Assembly (NCBI RefSeq): GCF_000771745.2 | Contig: NZ_JPSL02000037.1 | Location: 1 to 64,000, forward strand | Direction: 5' to 3' | Source of the DNA: Thermus filiformis | GTDB taxonomy: Bacteria > Deinococcota > Deinococci > Deinococcales > Thermaceae | DNA length: 64,000 bases | Shown: piece after piece, positions 52,106-59,028 of the stretch | Layout: each line of letters starts with the position of its first letter | Numbering within the stretch: the first letter of the stretch is position 1 | Translations under genes and position numbers: made by a program | The notes under the pieces: generated by a model | What the model was told of the DNA's origin: nothing | Databases searched by the model: none | What the model saw: the letters and a program-made list of their open reading frames with translations, nothing else

Positions 52106-52484
52106 GGGTCCTCCTTAAGACCTTCTCCATTAGGTCCGCATACCCGCCCAGGCGCCCGAAGATGGCCTCTGCCAGGGCCTCGTTGTAGGTGTGGACGGTG
52201 AGGTTGCGGTCGTCCGTCATCCCCAGGGCCAAGAGGGTTTCCTCCTCACTCATAAGCCCAGCTTCCCGGGCCAGGCGGAAGACTCCCTTGGGGCTTGCCC
52301 CCTCGAGGCCCTCCACCTCCTTTAGGTAGGCCTGAAGGGCTTTCCAGAAGGCCTCAAAGGTGTACTCAAACCGCTGGATGGCGGCGTCCCGCTCCACGGG
52401 CGAGGGGTCTTTCAGGTGGGCGAGCTCCCGGAGCGTAGCGAGCGCCTTCTCCGCCAGGGAAAGCCGTTCTAGAACTCGGCCCAT
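52086..52484 (-). CDS. HEPN-domain HepT-like protein (HI0074 family)
   Basis: 132 aa, all helical, with the HepT-type motif RNLTVHTY: R93-x4-H98-x-Y100. In MntA-HepT modules this is an RNase toxin whose Tyr is AMPylated by the MNT antitoxin; HI0074 relatives are called nucleotidyltransferase substrate-binding proteins. It overlaps the MNT gene by 16 nt upstream and the VWA gene by 20 nt downstream, so it is embedded in the AAA-VWA operon. Confidence 0.82.
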   Translation of the reverse strand: MGRVLERLSLAEKALATLRELAHLKDPSPVERDAAIQRFEYTFEAFWKALQAYLKEVEGLEGASPKGVFRLAREAGLMSEEETLLALGMTDDRNLTVHTYNEALAEAIFGRLGGYADLMEKVLRRTRESGAL

Positions 52485-52771
52485 AGCACCCCCTCCCGCA
52501 GCACCCGCTCCCGGAAGCCGGGGTCCGCCTCCCCCAGGTCCACCAGGTCCACCCGCCGCACTATGGGGGCCTCCTCCAGGGCTTCCCGGAGGAGGGGCAT
52601 CCGTTCCCGGAGGGGCCTTTCCGCCAAAAGGGCCAGGTCCAGGTCCGAGGCCCTTCCCCCCTCTTCCCGGGCGAAGGAACCGAAGAGGTAGAGCTTGGCC
52701 CCCGTGCCCTCCAGAAGGGGCCTCAGGGCCTCCACCACCGCCTCCATGTCCCGCCTCAGGCTAGTTGCCAT
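52469..52771 (-). CDS. MNT-type minimal nucleotidyltransferase (MntA-like)
   Basis: 100 aa. Pol-beta fold with [20 protein letters not shown]31-S32, ten residues, D43-x-D45, the metal-binding pair. In known HEPN-MNT systems this enzyme adds AMP to the HEPN toxin and silences it. It starts at ATG 52771, 11 nt inside the end of the AAA gene; the longer frame upstream is shadow sequence. Confidence 0.85.
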   Translation of the reverse strand: MATSLRRDMEAVVEALRPLLEGTGAKLYLFGSFAREEGGRASDLDLALLAERPLRERMPLLREALEEAPIVRRVDLVDLGEADPGFRERVLREGVLWAEF

Positions 52772-54152
52772 ACCCCCTCGAGCGCTCCGCCGCCTGGTAG
52801 CTGGTCTCCCCCCGGGAGAGCTTCCTCCGGCCCACCAGCCCCTCCAGGATGAACTCCGCCGCCGAGACCAGCTCCGCCTCCTCCCGGGCCAGCTTGCCCG
52901 CCTCGGCCAAAAGCCCGGGGACCCGGCCCGCCTCCTCCAGGGCCAGCCGGGGGTCCTCGGGGAGGGTGAGGAGGTTCCCCTCCTCAAAGTACTCCAGGAT
53001 GGGGGCGGTGTTCAGCCCCTTCAGGTACTCCCCCAGGGCCAGGCCCAGGCCCTTTTGCACCAGGTCCCGGGCCACCTTCTCCGCCCCCTGGAGCTCCCCC
53101 TCGTACTCCAGCTCCAGCTTCCCCGTGATGGCGGGCAGGGCCTGGTAAAGGTCCAAAGGCCGGGCCACCTTGGGCACGCCCAGCCGCAACCCCCGGGCCT
53201 CGGCGCTTGCCCCCACCAGCTCCAGGAGGCTTATGGGAAGGCGCTGGGAGACCCCGGCGGTCTGGTCCACCCGGCGGTCCTCCCGGGCGACGAAGGCCAC
53301 CCCCTCCACCGCCTTAAGGAGGAAGTCGGGCACCCGCACCCCCTCGGGAAGGAAGGCCTCTTGGCGGGTGATCCGCACGCCCTCGGCCAGGGTCCTCGGG
53401 TAGTGGGTGCGGATCTCGCTTCCGATCCGGTCCTTCAGGGGGGTGACGATCTTTCCCCGGGCCGTGTAGTCCTGGGGGTTGGCGGTGAAGACCAGCCAGA
53501 CGTCCAGCTCCATCCGCACCGGGTAGCCCCGGATCTGCACGTCCCCCTCCTGGAGGATGTTGAACAGGGCCACCTGGACCTTGGGGGCCAGGTCGGGGAG
53601 CTCGTTCACCGCGAAGATCCCCCGGTTGGCCCGGGGCAGGAGGCCGAAGTGGACGGCCTCGAGGTCGGCCAGCCCCGTCCCCCTGCGGGCGGCCTTGATG
53701 GGGTCCATGTCCCCCAAAAGGTCGGCCACGGTGGTGTCCGGGGTGGCCAGCTTCTCCACGTACCGCTCCTCCCGGCCCACCCAGACGATGGGGGCGTCGT
53801 CCCCCGCCTCCTCGAGGAGCCGCCGGCCCTCCGCGGAGATGGGGCGGAGGGGGTTGTCGCGAAGCTCGGTGGGCAGGGCGGGGACCTCCTCGTCCAGGAG
53901 GGCGGTGAGGCTGCGCAGGATGCGGCTTTTGGCCTGCCCCCGGGTGCCCAGGAGGATGAAGTTGTGCCGGGCGAGGATGGCGTGGACCAGGGCGGGGAGG
54001 ACGGTCTCCTCGTAGCCGTGCACGCCGGGGAAGAGGGGCTCCCCCTCCTTGAGCTTCCGGATCAGGTTCTCCCGGGCCTCGTCCTTCACGCTCCGCTTGA
54101 GCTTGTCCAGGGGGTAGGTCCTTTTGAGTTCGCCCAGGGTCTTGGCCCGCAT
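52761..54152 (-). CDS. MoxR/ChlI-type AAA+ ATPase
   Basis: 463 aa. Walker A is the unusual GTRGQAKSR (about 69-77) found in magnesium-chelatase-like ATPases with AKSR; Walker [12 protein letters not shown], sensor [10 protein letters not shown], Arg-finger region [11 protein letters not shown]. Helical C-terminus. MoxR proteins pair with VWA partners to remodel targets; the VWA gene is three genes downstream. First gene of the four-gene operon, six nt behind TAGACT. Confidence 0.88.
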   Translation of the reverse strand: MRAKTLGELKRTYPLDKLKRSVKDEARENLIRKLKEGEPLFPGVHGYEETVLPALVHAILARHNFILLGTRGQAKSRILRSLTALLDEEVPALPTELRDNPLRPISAEGRRLLEEAGDDAPIVWVGREERYVEKLATPDTTVADLLGDMDPIKAARRGTGLADLEAVHFGLLPRANRGIFAVNELPDLAPKVQVALFNILQEGDVQIRGYPVRMELDVWLVFTANPQDYTARGKIVTPLKDRIGSEIRTHYPRTLAEGVRITRQEAFLPEGVRVPDFLLKAVEGVAFVAREDRRVDQTAGVSQRLPISLLELVGASAEARGLRLGVPKVARPLDLYQALPAITGKLELEYEGELQGAEKVARDLVQKGLGLALGEYLKGLNTAPILEYFEEGNLLTLPEDPRLALEEAGRVPGLLAEAGKLAREEAELVSAAEFILEGLVGRRKLSRGETSYQAAERSRGYGN

Positions 54153-54158
54153 ACCCCT

Positions 54159-54164
54159 AGTCTA
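54159..54164 (-). promoter_or_regulatory. AAA-MNT-HEPN-VWA operon -10 box (leaderless)
   Basis: Minus-strand TAGACT, six nt, ATG 54152. Confidence 0.55.
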
Positions 54165-54233
54165 GGCCCTTTGGCCCCTTCCGGCTGTGGCAGGGGTTAG
54201 ATTCCGCCACACGCGCCTCTCATGCCCTTGCGG

Positions 54234-54239
54234 TAGGCT
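54234..54239 (+). promoter_or_regulatory. hslVU -10 box
   Basis: TAGGCT, five nt to GTG 54245 and eight to ATG 54248. No heat-shock element seen. Confidence 0.45.
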
Positions 54240-54244
54240 AGGCC

Positions 54245-54787
54245 GTGATGCATGGGACGACCATCGTGGCGGTGCGGAAGGACGGCATGACCGCCATCGC
54301 CGGGGACGGCCAGGTGACCTTCGGCCAGACCATCCTGAAGACGAAGGCGGTCAAGGTCCGGAGGCTCGAGGTGGGCCAGGGGGTTCTGGTGGGCTTCGCC
54401 GGGAGCGTGGCCGACTCCCTTACCCTCTTGGAGAAGTTTGAGGCCGCCCTCAAGGAGGCCAAGGGGCAGCTGGTCCGGGCGGCGGTGGAGACGGCCAAGC
54501 TCTGGCGGACGGACCGGGTTTTGCGCCACCTCGAGGCCCTCCTCATCGCCGCGGACCGGGAGACCCTCCTGCTCATCTCGGGGGGCGGGGAGGTCATCAC
54601 CCCCGACGAGCCGGTCCTGGCCGTGGGCTCGGGGGGCACCTACGCCTTGGCCGCGGCCAAGGCCCTCCTCCGCCACACCTCCCTCTCCGCCCGGGAGATC
54701 GCCGAGGAGGCCCTCCGCATCGCCGCGGAAATAGACCTCTACACCTCCGGGACCGTCACCGTCCTCACCCTGGGAGGTGAAGCGTGA
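54245..54787 (+). CDS. hslV: ATP-dependent protease HslV (ClpQ) peptidase subunit
   Basis: 180 aa. Proteasome-beta-like Ntn hydrolase: after short processing the mature N-terminus would be the Thr of GTTIVAVRKDG. AGDGQVTFGQTILK and VGFAGSVADS are canonical. It forms a dodecamer capped by HslU. Start GTG 54245 or ATG 54248. GTGA overlap with hslU. Confidence 0.95.
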   Translation: MMHGTTIVAVRKDGMTAIAGDGQVTFGQTILKTKAVKVRRLEVGQGVLVGFAGSVADSLTLLEKFEAALKEAKGQLVRAAVETAKLWRTDRVLRHLEALLIAADRETLLLISGGGEVITPDEPVLAVGSGGTYALAAAKALLRHTSLSAREIAEEALRIAAEIDLYTSGTVTVLTLGGEA

Positions 54788-56034
54788 ACCTGACTCCAAG
54801 CGAGATCGTCCGGGAGCTCTCCAAGCACATCGTGGGCCAGGAGGAGGCCAAGCGGGCGGTGGCCGTGGCCCTCCGGAACCGCTACCGCCGCAAGCGCCTG
54901 CCGCCGGAGGTGGCCCGGGAGGTGGTGCCCAAGAACATCCTCATGATCGGGCCCACGGGGGTAGGGAAGACGGAGATCGCCCGCCGCCTGGCCCGGCTGG
55001 CGGGGGCCCCCTTCGTCAAGGTGGAGGCCACCAAGTTCACCGAGGTGGGGTACGTGGGCCGGGACGTGGACAGCATCGTCCGGGACCTGGCGGAGGCGAG
55101 CCACCAGCTGGTCTTGGAGGAGATGAAGAAGAAGGTGGAGGAGAAGGCCACCCGCCTGGCGGAGGAGGAGCTCGCCTCCTTGCTCCGGGTCTCCCTCCAC
55201 GAGGTCTCTTCCGGCCGGCTGGACGGGGCCTTCGTGGAGGTCCAGGTGGAGGAGGAGGTCCAGATGCCCTTCATGGGGGTTCTGGGCGGGGAGCAGTTCT
55301 CCGGCATGACCGAGATGCTCAAGGGCCTTCTGCCCAGGAGGCCGGTCCGGAAGCGGATGACGGTCCGGGAGGCCCGGGAGGTCCTGAAAAACCAGCACGC
55401 GGAGCGGCTCATAGACAAGGAGGAGCTCAAGGAGGAGGCCCGCAGGCGGGCCCAGGAGGAAGGGATCGTCTTCATAGACGAGATAGACAAGATCGCCCGC
55501 CGCCAAGGGGTGGTGGGCCCCGACGTCTCGGGGGAGGGGGTGCAGCGGGACCTCCTGCCCATCGTGGAGGGGACGGTGGTCTCCACCCGCCTAGGCCCCA
55601 TCTCCACCGAGCACGTCCTCTTCATCGCCGCCGGGGCCTTCCACGTGGCCAAGCCCTCGGACCTGATCCCCGAGCTCCAGGGCCGCTTTCCCATCCGGGT
55701 GGAGCTCTCCCCCCTGGGCCCGGAGGACTTCTACCGCATCCTCACCGAGCCGGAGAACTCCCTGCTCAGGCAGTACACCGAGCTCCTCCGGGTGGACGGG
55801 ACGGAGCTCGTCTTTCACGAGGACGCCATCCGGGCCATCGCGGAGGCCGCCCACCGGGCCAACCAGGAGCTGGAGGACATCGGGGCCAGGCGGCTCTCCA
55901 CGGTTTTGGAGCGGGTCTTGGAGGAGGTGAGCTTTCAGACGGAGCTGGGACGGGTGGAGATCACGAGGGCGTACGTGGAGGAGAGGCTCAAGGGGGTTCT
56001 CGCTTCCCCGGATCTTTCCCGGTACATTCTCTGA
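54784..56034 (+). CDS. hslU: ATP-dependent protease HslU (ClpY) ATPase subunit
   Basis: 416 aa AAA+ unfoldase feeding HslV. LSKHIVGQEEAKRAVAVALRNRYRR, Walker A GPTGVGKTE, the pore loop VGYVGRDV, an I-domain (about 110-215), Walker B IVFIDEIDKI, and the C-terminal tail DLSRYIL that docks into HslV. Starts with GTG, coupled to hslV. Confidence 0.97.
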   Translation: MNLTPSEIVRELSKHIVGQEEAKRAVAVALRNRYRRKRLPPEVAREVVPKNILMIGPTGVGKTEIARRLARLAGAPFVKVEATKFTEVGYVGRDVDSIVRDLAEASHQLVLEEMKKKVEEKATRLAEEELASLLRVSLHEVSSGRLDGAFVEVQVEEEVQMPFMGVLGGEQFSGMTEMLKGLLPRRPVRKRMTVREAREVLKNQHAERLIDKEELKEEARRRAQEEGIVFIDEIDKIARRQGVVGPDVSGEGVQRDLLPIVEGTVVSTRLGPISTEHVLFIAAGAFHVAKPSDLIPELQGRFPIRVELSPLGPEDFYRILTEPENSLLRQYTELLRVDGTELVFHEDAIRAIAEAAHRANQELEDIGARRLSTVLERVLEEVSFQTELGRVEITRAYVEERLKGVLASPDLSRYIL

Positions 56035-56043
56035 GGTGGCAGG

Positions 56044-57102
56044 ATGCGGAGCGTACTTCTTCTAGTGGCGGTTTGGATGGGGGCGCTGGGCCTGGCCCAG
56101 ACCCCGCCCCCCAAGGCCCCCGACCCCTTGCAGGTGGGGGTCCAGCTCTACCGGCTGGGGTTCTACGACAAGGCCCTTCCCAAGTTTGAGGAGGCCCTGA
56201 AGAAGAACCCCAATGACCCCGAGGCCCTCTACTGGCTGGCCCGGGCCCAGCTCAAGCTGGGGCTCTTGAACCCGGCCTTGGAAAACGCCAAGGCCCTGGT
56301 GGCGAGGAACTCCACCTACATCGGGGGGTACATGGTCCTGGCGGAGGCCTACGTGGCCTTCGCCCGCAGCGCCGAGGACCGGGCGCGGGCCCAGGGGTAC
56401 CTGGAGATGGCCCTTTCGGCCCTGAAGGACGGGGAGAAGATCAACCCCAGGTACGCCCCCCTCCACGCCCAGCGGGGGGTGGTCTACGCCCTGATGGGCC
56501 AGCACGACAAGGCGGTGGAGAGCCTGAAGATGAGCCTGGTCCTGGAGGACTCCCCCGAGGTCCGCTCCGTTTTGGCCGAGGTCTACCTGGCCCAGGGCAA
56601 GCCGGACGAGGCCCTGCAGGAGTACAAGAAGGCGCTGGCCAAGGCGCCCCAGGACGTCTCCTTGCGGGTGCGCTACGCCTCCTTGCTCCTTCTGAAGAAC
56701 CAGGCGGAGGAGGCGGCCAGGGTCCTCGAGGAGGCGGTCCGGCTCAGGCCGGGGAGCGCGGAGGCCTGGTACACCTTGGGCCAGGCCTACTTCGCCCTCA
56801 AGCGCTGGAAGGAGGCGGGGGTGGCCTTTGAGCAGGCCATCGCCCTGGCCCCGGTGCGCTACCCCGCCGCCTACGCCTACGCGGGCCGGGTCTACCTCGA
56901 GCTCGGCGATGCCCAGAAGGCCAAGAGCCGCCTCACGGTGGCGGTCCAGATGGAGAAGCAAAACCCCGAGTTCCGCTACTACCTGGGCCTGGCCAACGAG
57001 CGCCTGGGGGACAAGGCGGGGGCGCGGTACCAGTGCCAGGAGGCCCTGAAGCTGAAGCCGGACTTCAAGGAGGCGCAGGACTGCGTGAACCGGAACCTCT
57101 AG
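56044..57102 (+). CDS. Secreted or periplasmic TPR-repeat protein
   Basis: 352 aa. Signal peptide (LLLVAVWMGALGLAQ), then about seven to eight 34-residue TPR units (e.g. AEAWYTLGQAYFALKRWKEAGVAFEQAIAL). TPR proteins are scaffolds; no specific partner can be read. It lies nine nt behind hslU and is followed by a strong hairpin. Confidence 0.82.
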   Translation: MRSVLLLVAVWMGALGLAQTPPPKAPDPLQVGVQLYRLGFYDKALPKFEEALKKNPNDPEALYWLARAQLKLGLLNPALENAKALVARNSTYIGGYMVLAEAYVAFARSAEDRARAQGYLEMALSALKDGEKINPRYAPLHAQRGVVYALMGQHDKAVESLKMSLVLEDSPEVRSVLAEVYLAQGKPDEALQEYKKALAKAPQDVSLRVRYASLLLLKNQAEEAARVLEEAVRLRPGSAEAWYTLGQAYFALKRWKEAGVAFEQAIALAPVRYPAAYAYAGRVYLELGDAQKAKSRLTVAVQMEKQNPEFRYYLGLANERLGDKAGARYQCQEALKLKPDFKEAQDCVNRNL

Positions 57103-57115
57103 GGGTCCTGACCAA

Positions 57116-57145
57116 AAGACCTCCGGCCTAGGAGCCGGGGGTCTT
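57116..57145. terminator. Hairpin between TPR gene and tatA
   Basis: AAGACCTCCGGC / GCCGGGGGTCTT around CTAGGA, 14 nt behind the TPR gene, between convergent genes; likely a shared terminator. A decayed palindromic-repeat remnant (GACGCAAGCTAAGCTGAGG) follows at 57176-57194. Confidence 0.65.
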
Positions 57146-57199
57146 CCGTACGCCCTTCCGCGGCCTCCGTGCCCTGACGCAAGCTAAGCTGAGGCGGCC

Positions 57200-57364
57200 T
57201 CAGGCCTTGGGCTCCTCTTTCTTCTCCTCGCCCTCGGAGAGGCCCTTCTTGAACTCCCGGGCCGACTGGCCGAGCCCGCGGGCGAGCTCGGGAAGCTTCC
57301 TCGCCCCGAAGAGGAGGAGGATGACCAGAAGGATCAGGATGAGCTCCATTGGTCCTAGGCGCAT
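57200..57364 (-). CDS. tatA: Twin-arginine translocase subunit TatA
   Basis: 54 aa from ATG 57364 (49 from ATG 57349). One membrane helix (MELILILLVILLLFG), the hinge FGARKLPELARGLGQSAREFKKG and an acidic tail: the full TatA pattern. It forms the pore for folded proteins with TatC, which is not in the window. I prefer ATG 57364 because minus-strand TATACT (57371-57376) lies exactly six nt before it. Confidence 0.93.
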   Translation of the reverse strand: MRLGPMELILILLVILLLFGARKLPELARGLGQSAREFKKGLSEGEEKKEEPKA

Positions 57365-57370
57365 GGGTAG

Positions 57371-57376
57371 AGTATA
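57371..57376 (-). promoter_or_regulatory. tatA -10 box (leaderless)
   Basis: Minus-strand TATACT, six nt, ATG 57364. Confidence 0.6.
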
Positions 57377-57395
57377 CCACCAAACCCCGGCGCGG

Positions 57396-57424
57396 TTGAC
57401 CCTCCCCTCTTGGCGTGGTAGTTT
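57396..57424 (+). promoter_or_regulatory. tRNA Pro-Gly-Arg promoter
   Basis: TTGACC (57396-57401), 17 nt, TAGTTT (57419-57424), about 24 nt before tRNA-Pro. Confidence 0.65.
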
Positions 57425-57448
57425 AGCTTCTGGGCCTGCCCGTGGCCC

Positions 57449-57525
<77 letters not shown>

Positions 57526-57528
57526 TGC

Positions 57529-57604
57529 GCGGGAGTAGCTCAGTTGGTAGAGCATCGGCCTTCCAAGCCGAGGGTCGCGGGTTCGAGTCCCGTCTCCCGC
57601 TCCA
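57529..57604 (+). tRNA. tRNA-Gly (anticodon TCC)
   Basis: Acceptor GCGGGAG / CTCCCGC, anticodon loop CTTCCAA with TCC, T-loop GGTTCGAGTCC, discriminator T, CCA encoded. Three nt behind tRNA-Pro. Confidence 0.96.
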
Positions 57605-57609
57605 AGCCC

Positions 57610-57634
57610 GGGGCGGCCTAGGCCGCCCCCTTCC
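57610..57634 (+). terminator. Hairpin between tRNA-Gly and tRNA-Arg
   Basis: GGGGCGGCC-TA-GGCCGCCCC followed by CTTCCCTTT; likely terminator or processing signal. Confidence 0.65.
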
Positions 57635-57640
57635 CTTTGG

Positions 57641-57716
57641 GGGCCCGTAGCTCAGGGGACAGAGCAGCCGCCTTCTAAGCGGTAGGTCGGGGGTTCGAAT
57701 CCCTCCGGGCCCGCCA
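57641..57716 (+). tRNA. tRNA-Arg (anticodon TCT)
   Basis: Acceptor GGGCCCG / CGGGCCC, anticodon loop CTTCTAA with TCT, T-loop GGTTCGAATCC, discriminator G, CCA encoded. Confidence 0.96.
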
Positions 57717-57734
57717 AGTCCAGGACGCAAAGCT

Positions 57735-57768
57735 ACCGCCCTCGGAAGTGAGGGCGGTCGGCCTTTTG
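57735..57768 (+). terminator. Terminator after tRNA-Arg
   Basis: ACCGCCCTC / GAGGGCGGT stem followed by CGGCCTTTT. From here to 57939 I see no gene. Confidence 0.8.
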
Positions 57769-57939
57769 ACCCCCAAAGTTGACCCCCAAAGGATTTTGAA
57801 CCGCTCCGGTTGGGTTTTGGGTGGGCCGCCTAGGGGCAGTTGCAACCGCCGCTTGACCGGCTAGCGGCCGTCTGGAAGCCACCCCCCACCCCAGGAACGA
57901 ACCGCGCCTCGAGGCCCCCTTCCCAGCCGGGGGAGGGTG

Positions 57940-57971
57940 AAAAACGAAAACCCCCGGCTCGAGGCCGGGGG
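57940..57971 (-). terminator. Terminator of the CRISPR precursor transcript
   Basis: On the minus strand a CCCCCGGC-type stem (57951-57971) is followed by TTTTCGTTTTT. It sits 30 nt beyond the last repeat remnant and terminates only leftward transcripts, supporting minus-strand reading of the array. Confidence 0.75.
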
Positions 57972-58003
57972 TGGCAGACTCCCAGCCCTCACCAGGGCCA
58001 AGG

Positions 58004-58039
58004 GGCGCAATCCCCTTGCGGGGAAGCATCTCCGGGAGG
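58004..58039 (-). repeat. Decayed terminal CRISPR repeat (R0)
   Basis: 27 nt (58006-58032) match the array repeat, CGCAATCCCCTTGCGGGG and then AAGCATCTC; the remaining seven nt are lost. It is separated from the next repeat by 130 nt of minisatellite sequence instead of a spacer. Confidence 0.8.
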
Positions 58040-58110
58040 CCGAACGTCTAACGTCCAAAGCGGTTCATTTAGCGTCCAGCGTTCAGCTTTTAGCATTCGG
58101 CATTCAGCTT
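58040..58110. repeat. AACG-rich degenerate repeat within the array tail
   Basis: CCGAACGTCTAACGTCC, then GCGTCCAGCGTTCAGC and TAGCATTCGGCATTCAGC; same heptad vocabulary as at 36706 and 62470 but more decayed. Occupies the space between R0 and R1. Confidence 0.7.
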
Positions 58111-58118
58111 CCCCACTT

Positions 58119-58160
58119 CCTCGCCTCACCGCTTCACCACTTCACCGCTTCATCACTTCG
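58119..58160 (-). repeat. 8-bp minisatellite between CRISPR repeats R0 and R1
   Basis: CTCACCGCTTCACCACTTCACCG and similar units (complement of GAAGCGGT). Its order relative to the adjacent AACG tract is the mirror image of the pair at 62400-62542. Confidence 0.8.
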
Positions 58161-58169
58161 CGAAGCTTT

Positions 58170-58589
58170 CCTCCAATCCCCTTGCGGGGAAGCATCTCGT
58201 GCAACTGGCGAACGCGTTCAGCTTGAACATGCTGCCCCCCGGCTTGTCGCAATCCCCTTGCGGGGAAGCATCTCGTGCAACCTTCGGCGTGGAAGACCTG
58301 CCTGACATCCGCATTGGGGACGAGTCGCAATCCCCTTACGGGGAAGCATCTCGTGCAACATCGACGGCAAGGACTTCCCCCCGCACATGCGGGCCGCCTT
58401 GTCGCAATCCCCTTACGGGGAAGCATCTCGTGCAACACATCGACCCCCTCCTTGGAGAGTGGGGGGCCGAGGGGACCATGTCGCAATCCCCTTACGGGGA
58501 AGCATCTCGTGCAACGAAGGGCCAAAGGCCCGCAGGGGGGAGGAAAGGAGGAGGTCGCAATCCCCTTACGGGGAAGCATCTCTTGCAAC
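58170..58589 (-). CRISPR. CRISPR array, 6 repeats of 36 nt and 5 spacers of 38-43 nt
   Basis: Repeats at 58170, 58246, 58324, 58401, 58480 and 58554; the plus-strand consensus begins GTCGCAATCCCCTTACGGGG and ends AAGCATCTCGTGCAAC. Spacers are 40, 42, 41, 43 and 38 nt. Read on the minus strand, repeats end in ATTGCGAC, the 8-nt 5' handle typical of type III crRNAs in Thermus. The rightmost repeat has one change (TCTTGCAAC). The leftmost has lost its GTCG end, as expected for the trailer end. Transcription is therefore leftward from a leader at 58590-58820. Confidence 0.97.
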
Positions 58590-58820
58590 GGTAACCCCAG
58601 GAAAACCACGTCCAGGACAACGCCCGTAGAGGGGGGGTTTGTGAGAAAGATGAAGCTTGGAATATACACACAGCGTATAAGGGCGGTTTTCGGGGGTTTT
58701 GTGCGACCGGAAGCCGCAGGAAGAAGGGGCGATGAGAAGGAGAAAACGCATACTGCCCATCCCCAAGGGAAGAACCGGCTTTCAAGGTCCCCGTCCGGAG
58801 CTCCGGACAAGGCCATTATA
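58590..58820 (-). promoter_or_regulatory. CRISPR leader with TATAAT box
   Basis: This 230-bp stretch to the right of the first repeat is unusually A/T-rich for this genome and carries no gene. Minus-strand TATAAT at 58815-58820 is a candidate -10 box reading into the array; no good -35 element is seen. 58821-59028 holds the 5' region of the divergent Can1-type gene. Confidence 0.5.
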
Positions 58821-59028
58821 GCACTTCACTGAAACGGTGGACTTGGTCTACTCTTGGGGCAGAAGCGCCGTGCTGGATTGAGCTTTATTTTTTGAAGCGC
58901 GAGATTTGCCTTTTCCGTCGTGTCAAGTGCCGCCTGGTGTCCCGCGCCTTGGGCCGCCTTCGCCCGGTTTGCGGCAGACCGGGAGCCCCCAAGGGGTCCT
59001 GGTAGAATACCCCCAGAAAGGGGGGAGA

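Noticed and set aside
54170-54244. Heat-shock (CIRCE-type) element before hslVU or lon
   Set aside because: No TTAGCACTC-N9-GAGTGCTAA-like inverted repeat is present at either gene.
58142-58832. Long open frames on both strands across the CRISPR array with repeating peptides such as SQSPYGEASRAT
   Set aside because: They translate the 36-nt repeats and vary with spacer length; no ribosome site, no protein-like composition.
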